DNA from: Neocallimastix lanati (nom. inval.)
Taxonomy: Eukaryota; Neocallimastigomycota; Neocallimastigomycetes; Neocallimastigales; Neocallimastigaceae
Direction of reading: 5' to 3'
Length of the DNA stretch: 64,000 nt
NCBI GenBank assembly: GCA_016946835.1
Contig: JACVTC010000237.1
Location: 50,499 to 114,498 of the forward strand
Part shown: positions 1-11,383 of the stretch, piece after piece
How the letters are laid out: the number at the start of each line of letters is the position of its first letter
Numbering within the stretch: position 1 is the first letter of the stretch
The notes under the pieces: model-generated
Seen by the model: the letters and a program-made list of their open reading frames with translations, nothing else
Databases searched by the model: none
What the model was told of the DNA's origin: nothing
Made by a program: the position numbers and the translations under genes

Positions 1-419
1 TTAATAAAACGGTGTCCTTACTAATAAAATTTATCATTAAATCTTTAGAGATTAAGAGTTTCAATTAATTCAACAATTATTATTTACAAAAAAAATACTT
101 ATTAATATAAAGCAATTATATAGCAAAATAACCATATAATGTTGGAAATATACAGCATAAAGAATAGCAACTCATCATATAATGAGCCAACCCATCATCT
201 TATGATAGAGCAATCCTCAAATACTGTTCATTTATTAAAAAAAGCTAAAAATAAAGAGTAAGATGATAATGAATATTTAGCTACAATTATAAGATATTTA
301 GTTGACAATTAATATTCTAGAAATACCTAATATACAATATTAAGTCCACAGAAGTTATTTTAACCGAAAGAAATAGTTCATCAATAAAGATTTCAATATC
401 CACTTCTTAGTTGTACTTT
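1..419. other. AT-rich sequence, no gene seen
   Basis: No coding similarity or repeat structure is visible before the gag relic of element A begins. The gag homology to element B breaks off near 420, so this stretch is either a different insertion or DNA flanking a truncation. Confidence 0.4.
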
Positions 420-898
420 AAATTATCAAGCTTATTTTTAAGTTCTAATTTACATATATTAATGTTTTTGGTGAAAGATCTTTTAGTATTCTCCACAATT
501 TAAAAGCTGTTTTATTTGATCCTTGCACAATGTTTTGAATTTTTTCTCCAATACTGTTCAGGACGATCCATTTTGTTGTAATATCGTTATTGATATCAAC
601 CACATTGGTGTTTTTGTCATACACCAATGAGTCATCAAATTCATCTTCAATATACTCAGATAAATCACCTTGTATATCTCTTTTCCTTAACAATTTTAAC
701 CTTTTCTTTGGTGATATAATCAACTAGGTTGTTAATTGATAATAGATGAAGGATTTTGTTTCTCCATCTATTATAGTTTTCAATATTTAATTCAACTACT
801 CTGTTAAAATTTTTAGAGTAGTTAAATTTAATTGTTGGCCTTATGTCGATGGGTTCCTCAATAGTAATTACTTGATTTCTATTAGTTCTTCTAGCCAT
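420..898 (-). pseudogene. Ty1/copia Gag N-terminal fragment (element A)
   Basis: Two overlapping minus-strand frames encode the N-terminal half of a copia-type Gag. The start (ATG at 898-896, MARRTNRNQ) is the same as in element B at 23496. Recognisable blocks are the FNYSKNFNRVVELN motif, the RWRNKI core, and the KRDIQGDLSEYIEDEFDD segment. A frameshift near 690 separates the two pieces, and homology stops at about 420, before the zinc knuckle. Gag would form the virus-like particle; this copy cannot. It is close to the Gag of element B, so both belong to one family. Confidence 0.8.
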
Positions 899-1797
899 TG
901 CTGAAAGTTTTAAACGAATTAATTTATTTTATTAATAATTTATTAATATTTTATATTATAAGAATATTTTAAAATATAATTGATGAGGGATATGTTACCT
1001 TTTAGATGTTTATTTATACGTATTTAATACATTAATTAAAACTTTATTTTATTTTGATTAAATAAAAACAAATTGAAATATATATTTTTAATATTTCTAT
1101 GAAAATTAATAATAAACTTTAATAATATATATTTATGATAATGTGTTAAGTTATATATATTACTTAATATAAAGGGTTATAAAAATATTATAATTCAGTA
1201 ATATGATTGGTTTCTATTTTTTTCTCTTATTTTTAATATAATATTTTTCATTTTGTCATTTGATATTAATTTTAATTAAAAATTGATATTATTGGCTTTA
1301 TATGTTTGAAAAAGTTTTTATATTTGATATATATTTATTAATATTGAAATTAAATATAATTGTTTTTTGAGATAATTTTAATTTATTACTAACTGTATGA
1401 TATAAATATTTATATTTTAATTATTATTAATTAATAATAATATTTTCAATTCAAATAATAATTTGAAAAATTGTTATATATATATATAAATAATTTTTTT
1501 GTTTGTTTGTTTACAATGAATTACGATATTTTTAAATTAAACACTCATGAATTTATTTTAAAATATTTCTGATAATATATTTTGATACTGCTCTTATGAA
1601 TAAGACAAAATTAATTATAAAGATTATAATTAATTATATTACTTCTTTGCTAATTCGAAGTTAGAAATTTTTATTGATAATTATAAAAATAAAAAAATAA
1701 CGTTGAATATTAAAAATAAGAAAGTGTTAGTTCAATTAATTTATAAGATGAATATATTTTATATAATAATTATATAAAATATAACTTAACTTTTAGT
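899..1797 (-). other. 5' leader of element A
   Basis: Non-coding AT-rich leader between gag and the primer-binding site of element A. It parallels the leader of element B (23497-24561) but keeps only a remnant of the hairpin repeats around 1430-1470 (TCAAAT...ATTTGA type). Confidence 0.55.
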
Positions 1798-1828
1798 TGA
1801 GCTCAGTTGTAGGCTGAGACTCTTAATC
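1798..1828 (-). promoter_or_regulatory. Primer-binding site, tRNA-Lys(CUU) 5'-half type
   Basis: On the minus strand the bases directly after the LTR read GATTAAGAGTCTCA, followed by a segment ending CAACTGAGC. This is complementary to the anticodon arm and D-arm of tRNA-Lys(CUU). The same site follows the LTR of every copia element in the window. Confidence 0.75.
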
Positions 1829-2065
1829 TATTAAACATCAAAAAATATTAAGAATATTAGATATAAATTTATTATAACATTTTATATATAAAATTTAATA
1901 TTTAATTTTATTTATTTTATATTTTTTGTAATTTTAAACGAATTTAAGTTGTTTATCAAAGTTACTTTCTATTCCATTTATATATTTTATTTAAATAAAA
2001 TAATATTCTAACTGGATAAATAATATTAAAGTCATTATTAAAAATTTATTTTTTATATTCTAGCA
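1829..2065 (-). repeat. 5' LTR of element A
   Basis: A 237-bp LTR aligned over its whole length with the LTRs of elements B (18584-18820, 24594-24833) and I (61714-61955). It reaches the primer-binding site on one side. On the other it ends in a mutated TGCTAGAATA instead of TGTTAGAATA. Confidence 0.75.
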
Positions 2066-2124
2066 TTTATTTTAATTAATATTTTATTTTAATTTATTTA
2101 TAATATAACCAATCGTTATTTTTA

Positions 2125-2341
2125 GCAAATATAACTTATCCAATCAGAATATTATTATATTTAAATTAAATATATAAAAGAAATAAAATACAACTTTGAT
2201 AAATAACCCACCTACTTTTATAATCATAAAAATAAAGATAAATAAATATTAAATATTATATATAATATATTATAATAATAATATATCTAATTTTCTTAAT
2301 ATTTTATCTAATTTTCTTAATATTTTTTTGTGTTTAATAAT
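2125..2341 (+). repeat. Inverted partial LTR of the A/B/I family
   Basis: The sequence is a plus-oriented, slightly truncated copy of the adjacent LTR (for example ATAACTTATCCAATCAGAAT near the left and TTTTTTGTGTTTAATA at the right). With 1829-2065 it makes an LTR inverted repeat with about 60 bp between the arms. It probably represents an independent insertion or a rearrangement boundary. Confidence 0.6.
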
Positions 2342-2540
2342 AGTATTATTGATATTATAATTATTGCTTATATTATTATTATTTATAGTATTATTATTAA
2401 TATTGGTGTTATATACATCATTTTTGATATTTTCATTGTTATTTTTACTATTATTGTTACTGCAATTATTATTTCTTTGATTTTTGTTATATTTTATTTT
2501 ATTCTTTGAATTATTTTTATCGATTATATCTTCGTAAATA
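2342..2540 (-). repeat. Duplicated Asn-rich linker segment of element J
   Basis: This is minus-strand ATT/GTT-rich sequence that ends at a conserved ENYxxDIINKN-type coding stretch. It matches the integrase-RT linker of element H (about 53290-53510). The same linker occurs again, in its proper place, at about 3690-4130. Here it is joined directly to the 3' part of RT at about 2541, so part of the element has been duplicated or rearranged. Confidence 0.55.
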
Positions 2541-3420
2541 CTTCGGTTAAGTAGTTTGATTAAATTTTATGTTTCTAAGTTTTTTCTCTATTATTAGTTT
2601 TGTATTTCCTAATGGCTTTTCATTGTTGATTTTAAATTTTTCTAAAATCTCTCTAATGTATTTTCTTTGATGTATAAAATATGCATTTTTGTGTTTCATA
2701 AAATTTGTTCTGATAACGAAATACACGTCACCAATTTCTTTTATTTTATATTTTCTTTTGAAATATTATTCTATATATTTAATTTCGATTTCCTTTCCAG
2801 CGATTATAATCTCATCTACATAAATACCGACGATACATAAAATTTTTTATTCTTTTCATTTTTACATATATACATGGCTCACTTACCATTCTTCTATGTC
2901 TTATTTTAGTTGAGAATTAATTTCTTCCATTCTCGTCCACTTTGCTTCAAACCATATATAGCTTTGTTCAATTTCAAATGGTTTTTATTAAAATCTGGGT
3001 GACATTCTGGAGGTTTCATGTATATATCTTCACTTAATTTGGCATTAAGATAAGCGTCGTTTATATCAATTTGCTCTATATTAAAATTATTTTGATATGC
3101 AATTGAAGATAGAATTCTGACAGAGTCATGCTTTAACGTTGGCACAAAGGTATCATGAAAATCTATTCCCAATTCTTGAGTAAAACCTCGAGACACCAAT
3201 CTTTCCTTTCTTTTTGTTATCTCGCCGTTCACATTTCTTTTATATTTAAAAATTCATCGTGAAGAAATTACATTGACATTTTAAGGTATATATTTAATTG
3301 TATTAAATATATTTAAGTTTTTCATATTACTTAATTCTTCATATACTGCATTAATCACTCCTTTCTATTAGTTAAATTTTGAATATCTTTATAATTTTCT
3401 GGTTCTTTTATAGTATTTAT
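2541..3420 (-). pseudogene. Ty1/copia reverse transcriptase fragment (element J)
   Basis: The longest clean piece (2906-3232) encodes the RT palm start with RLVSRGFTQELGIDFHDTF, the catalytic-strand block IEQIDINDAYLNAKL and the YMKPPE motif. It is closely related to element H at 52400-52740. Downstream, frames are broken by stops, and RNase H is absent. J is therefore a dead copy of the H family. Confidence 0.8.
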
Positions 3421-4300
3421 GGTCTTTCCTCTTTTGTTGCTATTTACATTTATAACATTCCGAGTTCTTTTTTTGTTATTGATCTTAATATTATTTAATT
3501 TAAATGAATTATTATTAATTAATAAAGTATTTATAATTTCGATTTTATTATGTAGAGTATAATTTTAATTGATAATTGTATTGTCATCTACTCTGCTGTT
3601 TTCAATATTATTATTATTCATTGTTTTATTGACTGTATTATTACTTATTTTATTATTCGTATCTTTTCTATTTTATTTTGATTATCATTATTATTTTCAA
3701 TATTGTTATTATTATTATTATTGTTATTATTATTATTATTATTATTAATTTTATTATTACTATTATTTGTATTATTATTATTAATAAATTATTATTATTT
3801 ATATTATTATCATTTATATGGTTATTATTTTGTGTATTATTACTATTGATATAATTATTATTGGAATTATTATTGGTTATATTATTAATATTTTTGATAT
3901 TATTATTATTTATATTATTATTATTATATATATTATTTATTTTATAATTATTATTTATATTATTATTAATGATATTATTGTTATATTTATCATTATTAAT
4001 ATTTTTATTATTATTCTTCCTATTATTATTGCTGTGATTATTATTTCTTTGTTTTTTGTTATATTTTCTTCTATTCTTAGAATTATTTTTATTATATATA
4101 TCATCCTATATATTCTGTATATTATTATTATTTAATATTGATGAATTATTTAAAATGTTTCCTGAATTAAAAAATTCATTGGAGGTTGGACAATTAATTT
4201 TATTTAATCTTTGTTGAATATTATGATTAATGTCATATGTATTATATGTATTTTTATTATAGTATGTATTATCTCCTTTGATCTCATGATTCGGAATAAA
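3421..4300 (-). pseudogene. Asn-rich integrase-RT linker (element J)
   Basis: The minus strand reads as runs of Asn codons (seen here as ATT/GTT repeats) with scattered Lys and Glu. It corresponds to the H linker at about 52900-53700. The opposite-strand open frame rich in Ile is an antisense artefact of these codons. Confidence 0.65.
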
Positions 4301-5175
4301 ATTGGAAATTTTAGGTGAACATTTTTTAAGATAACTGTTTCCAGGATTGTATTCGAAAAAGGCAATAGATCTAGATAGGATTATTTTATTAGTAGTAATA
4401 TCTAAAATTTTGTAAGCTGATAGGTTTTCAGAGTATCCTAGAAATATTCATGGTTTAGTATTGTTATCGGATTTAGATCTAAAGACTTTAGGAATAAAGA
4501 AATATACTTTGCATCCAAATACTTTAATATTTGAGTAGTTGACCTTTTTTTGTTAATTATTTCATAAGGGATTTTCAGATTTATTCCTTTGTATGGAATA
4601 CAATTTTGTATATCATTAGCCGTTAATATAGTATCTTCCCAAAATTGGTGACTAAGTTTAGAATCATTCACCATAGCTTTGGTTGAATTTATTAAAGTGC
4701 CATTGAAACGTTCCACCATTCCATTTTGTTGAGGATTATATGGTACAGATAATTAATGTTTAATATTGTAAGATTTAAAGAATAAATAAAAATTATTATT
4801 ATAAAATTCTGTACTATTATCGGTTCGAATATATTTAATTAAATTAATATTTAAGAACTAATAGTAAAATGAATTAAATATATCACTTTTGGATTTTAAA
4901 AACAGAGTCCATCTATAGCGTGAATAGTCGTAAATAGTCGAGGATTGTAAATAAATACTTGTTATCATAAAGCGATTCAGGAAGAGGACCAACCAAGTCC
5001 ATGTGAAGTAATTCAAATATATGTTTTGACTTATTTATTTCTTGCTTATGGTTTATTTTTTAGTTTTTAATTCATACAAATTAGGCATTGATTAACTAGT
5101 ATATTTAGTTTTAATAGTTTGTTTTTAATATGGCTAATATCAAAATGACATAATCTTCTATGCCATTAATTTAAT
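4301..5175 (-). pseudogene. Ty1/copia integrase fragment (element J)
   Basis: Pieces on the minus strand correspond to the integrase core and C-terminal GKGY-like region of element H. They include VERFNGTLINS (catalytic Glu region, near 4710), SHQFWEDTILTAND, and IPYKGINLKIPYEI. Several stops and frameshifts are present. The HHCC-containing start continues to about 5175, where a solo LTR interrupts it. Confidence 0.75.
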
Positions 5176-5180
5176 CTCTT

Positions 5181-5450
5181 TGTGAAAAACAAATTTATAA
5201 ATCTAAGACAAACACTGTATTAATAAAAACAATATAACAAAGTATTTTATGTTATGAGTAATATTATAAAATGTTTATTAATAATTTTTATTATGAGGAT
5301 ATATATATTTTTTCTAAGAGATATTTTTACATTAAATTTATTTCATATTTTATATCTTAGTTAACATTATTTAATTTACTTAGAGATTAATTATTGGTTG
5401 ATATAAATTAATAATATAAATAAATGTATGTAACGATTTCGTCTCTAACA
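5181..5450 (-). repeat. Solo LTR of the G family inside element J
   Basis: A 270-bp sequence, read on the minus strand as TGTTAGAGAC...GTTTTTCACA, aligns with the LTRs of element G (48835-49102 and 61343-61610). It is flanked by the 5-bp duplication CTCTT (5176-5180 and 5451-5455). It interrupts an integrase segment that is continuous in element H. Complete internal loss by LTR-LTR recombination is the simplest explanation. Confidence 0.85.
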
Positions 5451-5455
5451 CTCTT

Positions 5456-6522
5456 TGCTGCATTTGATGTAGTGAAATTTATTTCTAAATTATTATGTTG
5501 ATTGTTATTATTGAGATTTACTTTATTATTGGAAAACCATATTTTAAATGTATTAGTTTTGGTTGCAGTGAATTAGGTATTCTTTTATTGTTGCTATCGT
5601 AAATGATTGCATATGAATTATTATTTGAATTATTAAAAACAAGTTTGTAATTTTCTTTTAATAATTTGCATACAGATATTGAATTTTTATTGATGTCTGG
5701 AGAGTTGTATACCTCATTAAGTATTATTTCATTGTTGTTTACTAACCGTTTAAATTTTTTTTATGGACTGCTGTAATTATTTGTCCATTAGTTAATTTCT
5801 TCATTACATGTTTTTATGTCTATAAGAAGATTAGTATTGCTTGTGATATTAATTGAAGCACCGTAATCCAAAATTTAACATGAAAGAAAATTTTTGTTAT
5901 TATCTTCATTTAAAATTTCTTTTTCTTTATAAGAGTAATTTAATTCAATATTATTTTCTGTATAATAATTTTTAGTAAAGGCATCTGCATATATTGTATC
6001 ATAATTACTTGAAGAGGCATCATTTATATTCATATAATTAATATCATTTTGATTTTTTCTTTTGTTTTTAATTCAATTATTGAATTTATTTTTGCTTTGT
6101 TTTTTATATAAATTATTTTTTCTGAATTTACATTAATAAAAATAACGTTATCTTCTTCCACAATAGTTGCATCTTCCACTACTTTCTGTGAGGCCTTTTC
6201 TTTTACCATTTGTTCTATTTTTATTTCAGTTTTTCTTATTATTTTTTTATTTCAATATTGAAGAGAATATTGTTGTTGTTTTCCTGAATAGAATTTTTTT
6301 TCTTTTAAATTAGATAAAATAATATTAGGAATGAATTCCCTGAAGTATGAGCAGTATGATTCCCAACTCTTATGTTAGAAGACTTTTATCCACATTATAC
6401 TTTCAGGTAAACTTCTATTTAGAATGCCGATTTTTGTACTTATACTAAGATTGTTCTCTATTTTCTCAAGCTCATCTATTGAATTTTCAAGTTGTCAATG
6501 AATATATTAATATCTTTAACGA
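5456..6522 (-). pseudogene. Protease and Gag zinc-knuckle relic (element J)
   Basis: This stretch corresponds to H 54600-55670. It contains the GAG-pre-integrase end, a protease whose active-site DSG appears as DYG (near 5860, preceded by a stop at the Trp position), the zinc-knuckle region, and part of Gag. Frames are heavily broken. Homology ends near 6522, so the Gag N-terminus, leader and LTR of J are missing. Confidence 0.7.
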
Positions 6523-6962
6523 TTTTATGATTTATTTTATCTCACTAGGTCATTGAAGATGTGTTCATTAATAAACAAAACTACTAAATGTGAGATTTTT
6601 ATTATTTATTCTAAATAAATCATTACACTAAATTATTTTGTTTTTTAATATTTTCATAATTATATTTTTATATTATTTTTTAATTTAATATTAATTTTAA
6701 GATACGTTACTTTGTTAATATCGACTCAAAGAATCAAAATAAAATAATAATACATAATTTTTATATTCAAAAACTTTATAATTAAAATACATGATTAGTT
6801 TAGAATTAAATGAATACATAATAATTATTTAAATAAATATTATTATTAAATATAAATGAATGAAAGAATTAATAACTAAAAAAATTTTTTACTCAAATAG
6901 GTAATAGATAATATTCGAACCATTTACATTTACTATGTAATGATAGGTAGACACCATTGAGT
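6523..6962. other. AT-rich stretch, nothing recognised
   Basis: Between the truncated end of J and the K LTR fragment I see only AT-rich sequence without coding potential or clear repeats. Confidence 0.4.
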
Positions 6963-7113
6963 AATATATATTTTAATATATTCATGTAAATTATGTGACC
7001 AATAATAGTATAAAGTCACGTATTATGTTAACTATAAATAACATAAAAATGTACATTATTTTGAACATGATTCTAATATTTTTAATATAATAAAGATATT
7101 TTTATTTCTAAAA

Positions 7114-7146
7114 GATTAAGAGTCTCAGCCTACAACTGAGCTCAAC
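7114..7146 (+). promoter_or_regulatory. Primer-binding site of element K
   Basis: GATTAAGAGTCTCA is followed by GCCTACAACTGAGCTC. Together they are complementary to the anticodon stem-loop and then the D-arm of a tRNA-Lys(CUU). It lies directly after the LTR, with no spacer. Confidence 0.75.
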
Positions 7147-7440
7147 TAAAAGTTAAGTTATAATTTATATAATTAATATATATAAATACATTCATTTTAT
7201 AAATAAATTGAACTAACACTTTCTTATTTTTAATATTCAACATCATTTTTATTTTTATATTTATTAATGAAATTATATAACTTCGAGCAAAGAATATAAT
7301 GAATTATAATCTTTATAATTAATTTTGTCATTTTCATAATAACAGAATTAAAATATATTATTAGAAATATTCTAAAATAAATTTATGAAGGATTAATATG
7401 ATTTAATAATATTATAATTTATTGCAAATAATATATATAT

Positions 7441-7687
7441 GTTATACTCAGTCAAATTATAACTTGAACTGAAAAAAAAAAAAAAAAATATAATCAGTCA
7501 ATTATAATTTGAACCAATAAATAACATAATAATTCAATTTTATCTTGAGCTAGATAAAAAAAAAAAAATAAAATAAAATAATTTGTAAATTATAATTTGA
7601 ACTGAAAAATAATATAGTCAGTCAAATAATTAATTTGAACTGAAAAATTATATAGTCAGTCAAATAATTAATTTGAACTGAAAATAT
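7441..7687 (+). repeat. Leader hairpin array, K/B type
   Basis: Repeated units of the form AGTCAGTCAAAT-AATTA-ATTTGAACTGAAAA. The last two are almost identical and tandem; earlier ones are interrupted by poly-A. Each unit can fold with TCAGT pairing ACTGA and CAAAT pairing ATTTG. Confidence 0.75.
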
Positions 7688-8062
7688 TATTATTAATTAT
7701 TAACAATCAAAATATATATATTTACATTATACAGTAAATTAAAACTATCACACAAAAAAAAAAAAAAAAAAAAAAATTTAAAAGAATTACATGAACCAAA
7801 TAATTATTACGATATCTTTAATTTAAATGATAAAAACGAATGATTAAAATCAGTCGATAATGAACTCAACAATATGATAAATTTGAGAGTATATGAAACA
7901 ACTGATAAAATCCCTAAAAACGCAAACTTAATATCATCATGATAAAAAAAAAAATTATAGTCAACTGATTATATTAGAGAAAAAATTAATAAATTAAAGA
8001 AAAGTAATAATTAGAATTTTATTAAATAATATCAATAATTTATTAAATAAAGTTTCGTATTA

Positions 8063-9402
8063 TGTTAGAAACAAAAATATAAAGATTTATAGTTATATTA
8101 ATTAAAGGAGAAATGTTATATGAATTAATATATTAGTGTAAGATATGTGACCAATAGTAATAATAAGCCACATATTATGTTTACTATAAATACCGTAAAA
8201 AAGTATAAAATTATGTAGATAGACTATTCTTTATTCTAATATAATAATAAAAAAAGAGTTTCCTACTTTTAACAGATTAAGAGTCTCAATCTCACCAGAT
8301 TGAGCAAGTAATAAAGTTAAGTATAAATAAACAAAATAAAATTATATTTATAGTTCATAAAATAAAAAAATAACAATATTTTATTATAACATTATTAATC
8401 TATTTTTTATTTTAAAAATAACATTTTATATTTCATTATTAAAATCAAATATTATTCAATATTAAAACCATTAAAATAAAACTAAATATATATATATTAT
8501 TTATTTTTTTTTTAAAAAAATAAAAAAAAAAATAAAAAATATTAAATTTTATAGTAAATATAATATACATTTAAAAATATATATATATTATATATATATT
8601 ATTAACATAATAAAAAGAAGGTGCAATAAAAAATTTTGTTTCCCAATATTTTACCACATTCTCAAACTTTAATTTATAATAATAATAATTTCATTATATT
8701 ATTATTAATTAAAATCAAGAATATATATTATTTTTATCCCAATTAATTTATTAGTAAGAATAATATTAATTAAAGCTTTATAGATAAAATAATCAATAAA
8801 ATTTGTTCTATAAATTGTATAATTATATTATACTACCAAACTTTATTTAATAACATCTATCTAAATTCATTAATGAAAAAAAACACATTAATATAAAAAA
8901 TTCAAACTAATAAAAAAGTATAATAATTAATTAAGCAAGGAAAGATTAATGGATAATAATAATAATAAAAAAAATAAACTCCAATCCAATTTGAAAGTAA
9001 GGGGAAACGTTAGAAATTAAAATATATAAAAATAATTTCTTAACTTTACAAATAAAAATAAAATAATTCTTTTCATATACTTAATAATATGTTAGTTGTA
9101 TTATTATTAAAAATATTATTTTATTTAGTAATACATTTGCAATATTTCTCTTCAACTCTAACTTTCACCCAAAGTTAGATTTGAGGAGGAATGTTAGAAA
9201 CAAAAATATAAAGATTTATAGTTATATTAATTAAAGGAGAAATGTTATATGAATTAATATATTAGTGTAAGATATGTGACCAATAGTAATAATAAGCCAC
9301 ATATTACATTTACTATAAATACTGTAAAAAAGTATAAAATTATATATATAGACTATTCTTTATTCTAATATAATAATAAAAAAGAGTTTCCTACTTTTAA
9401 CA
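8063..9402 (+). mobile_element. Non-autonomous LTR element L (TRIM-like), complete
   Basis: Two LTRs of 212 and 211 bp (8063-8274, 9192-9402) start TGTTAGAAAC and end TTTTAACA. The 5' LTR is followed by a primer-binding site (8275-8308). The 3' LTR is preceded by the polypurine stretch GAGGAGGAA. The pair is flanked by the 5-bp duplication TATTA (8058-8062, 9403-9407). The 917-bp interior has no coding frame. It matches the leader of element C but lacks the hairpin array, so L is a deletion derivative that probably moves with proteins of an autonomous relative. Confidence 0.9.
8275..8308 (+). promoter_or_regulatory. Primer-binding site of element L
   Basis: It starts GATTAAGAGTCTCA immediately after the LTR and continues into a D-arm-like segment (ATCTCACC...GATTGAGC). 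Confidence 0.75.
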
Positions 9403-9407
9403 TATTA

Positions 9408-9770
9408 TTTAACTTAATATAATAAAAATTACAATTTTATAAAGTCAAATATAAATAAAAATTCAAATGAGAATTTTAAATATAATTAATTATATTAATT
9501 AATAAATCAAGAGCCAACAGAATTAAACATTATCAAACTTTAATATATAATATTTGTCTTACCAATTAAAATCAAGAGTATATTTTTTTTAATTCAATTT
9601 ATCAATACAAATAAGTATTAATTAAAGTTTTATAATTAAAACAAAACAAATAAAATTTGATCTATTAATTGTATAATTGATTATATTACTAACCTTTAAT
9701 TAATAATATCTATTTAAATTCTTTAACAAATCAAATGTATCAAATGCATGTTAAAGATTTAAAAAAAAAA
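9408..9770 (+). repeat. Diverged leader relic of the C/L family
   Basis: The order of short blocks (AATTAAAATCAAGA, TTAATTAAAGTTTTATA, AAAATTTGATCTAT) follows the interior of element L at 8700-8890, but with many substitutions. No LTR or coding part remains. Confidence 0.5.
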
Positions 9771-11383
9771 GAACTTTAACGAAATATTTACTTGTTAATA
9801 ATTGATATTTAGAATTTACAATATTCTTTGAAAGTATTATTATGTATAATTAAGAATTCAATGATGTTTATTTTTCAATGTGATGTAATTTCGATATTCA
9901 AAATAAGTTTTATTTAATAAATTGAAGTGTTAAATTTGATTTTTAGAATGAAATTCTATTTGTTTATTAGTTATTTGAAAAATAATAAAATTAAAAAGAA
10001 TTATTACAGAATAAATATAAAATCACATTAAATACAATGAAAAGAATTTAGAAATTGTAAATAAAATAAAAACATGTAAATACATAAATTCTTAAAAGAT
10101 CCTAAATAATGGAAATAAATGTTTTGAAATAACCTGATCCGGGGAAGATGATTTTGACGAAAGAATATTGAAATTGTGGATATTAAGAAGCTCTCCTTTG
10201 AAACCAAAGATATTCTATATGAATACCAATAAGAAATGTCACTTTTTGGAAACAAAAATTTGGATCATTCAATTTACAACAAAAAATATTTATTTATTAA
10301 TTATATTTTTAAATATAATGCAGCCACAAAAGGATTTATAGTTAATATTTATTTATACATTATCCATTATTAATAGATAAGAAACTTTTTGAATGTCACA
10401 ACCCTCGACAGCTGTTAATGAAAATGAAATTAAAAGTAGTCAATAAAAAGTTCTTATTTGAAAATAAAGTTTTATATTTAAATTGTTGTTATTGCAATTG
10501 AGATGGTTAATATTAAGGAATTATCTTTTAAAAACGAAAAGTTGGATTAATTACAACTGTTACAAATTTATTTTATAATTTAAAATTCAACATCTTAAAA
10601 TATTTAAAATATTTTTATCCATTTTGTTTAAGTTTATGCCAAAATAAATTAATACATCTACTAAAGGGCCCCAGGAATTAGCACGTATATTTTTTGTAGT
10701 TGAAGTTAGAAATATGAAGTCTTATTTTCTTAAAGTAAATGATAACTCTAAAAAGTACAATAAATTACAATAAGTATTCTACTGATAGATAAATTTTAAT
10801 TTTAAAAAAAAAATAATATATTTGTTGTGTTGTAGATTATAATTATAATTAAAAGGACGGTATTTTTTTTATTCTAATAAGCACCAAATGAAAAATAATT
10901 AAAAATTAATCCATGAAAAATATTAAATGAGAAAATAGAAGAAAGAGAGAATCCTCCATAGTTTATTTAACATAAAACTTTTTTGAATGAAACCTTCTTG
11001 GCTTTTATCGTTTATGCCATCAATTCGATACAAAACAATAATTCATACATTTTAAAGAATAACTACCCTAGTGTTTTTATTTCTAAGAAAGATAGTTATA
11101 TTATTTATTAAAGATTGCTAGTGACAATCAAGAATTTTTTAAATAGATCCTATATTGATAATAATAGTTCAAAAGCTGGCTTTCATGTAAAAGAAATTCT
11201 ACAATTAAGAATACAAATAATCATGTTAAAATTTCTTTCATTAATAATGTATCAAATACGAAATGGGAAGTTAGATAATACTTTTCTTAATGATTCTAAG
11301 AGTATGTATTTTCTTTAAAACTTGATCATTAGGTTAATTATCATGATAATCAATTCAGTGAAATTTGTTCAATTTAAAGATTA
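9771..11383. other. Host-like intergenic DNA, possible upstream remnants of the PL4 gene
   Basis: This stretch is less repetitive than its surroundings and has short plus-strand peptides (near 10170-10280, 10500-10560 and 10665-10775) that could be decayed N-terminal parts of the PL4 gene that follows. None is convincing alone. Short open frames at 10028-10255 (minus) and 11115-11318 (plus) show no recognisable domain. Confidence 0.35.

Larger units (their letters stand above)
6963..7942 (+). mobile_element. Internally deleted Ty1/copia relic (element K)
   Basis: Components in order: a 5'-truncated LTR (6963-7113), a tRNA-Lys-type primer-binding site (7114-7146), a leader with hairpin repeats (7441-7687), then directly an RT-start fragment (7770-7942) resembling the LKELREPN...NLRVYET region of elements B and I. 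Gag, protease and integrase are missing. In the RT piece TGA (7841-7843) replaces the Trp codon of the conserved KWLKS segment. K looks like a deletion derivative that has since decayed. Confidence 0.7.

Noticed and set aside
1798-1828. tRNA gene fragments at the LTR edges
   Set aside because: Only the complement of a tRNA 5' half is present, always next to an LTR; these are primer-binding sites.
3818-4135. Ile-rich open frame resembling a membrane protein (also 20605-20901, 53033-53527, 63720-63974)
   Set aside because: These lie exactly antisense to Asn-rich linkers of copia polyproteins; runs of AAT/AAC read as ATT/GTT on the other strand.
10028-10255. 75-residue minus-strand open frame
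   Set aside because: No recognisable motif, no neighbouring support, and plus-strand codon-like pieces overlap it.
11115-11318. 67-residue plus-strand open frame upstream of the PL4 relic
   Set aside because: No family motif was recognised; it may be decayed PL4 sequence but could not be supported.
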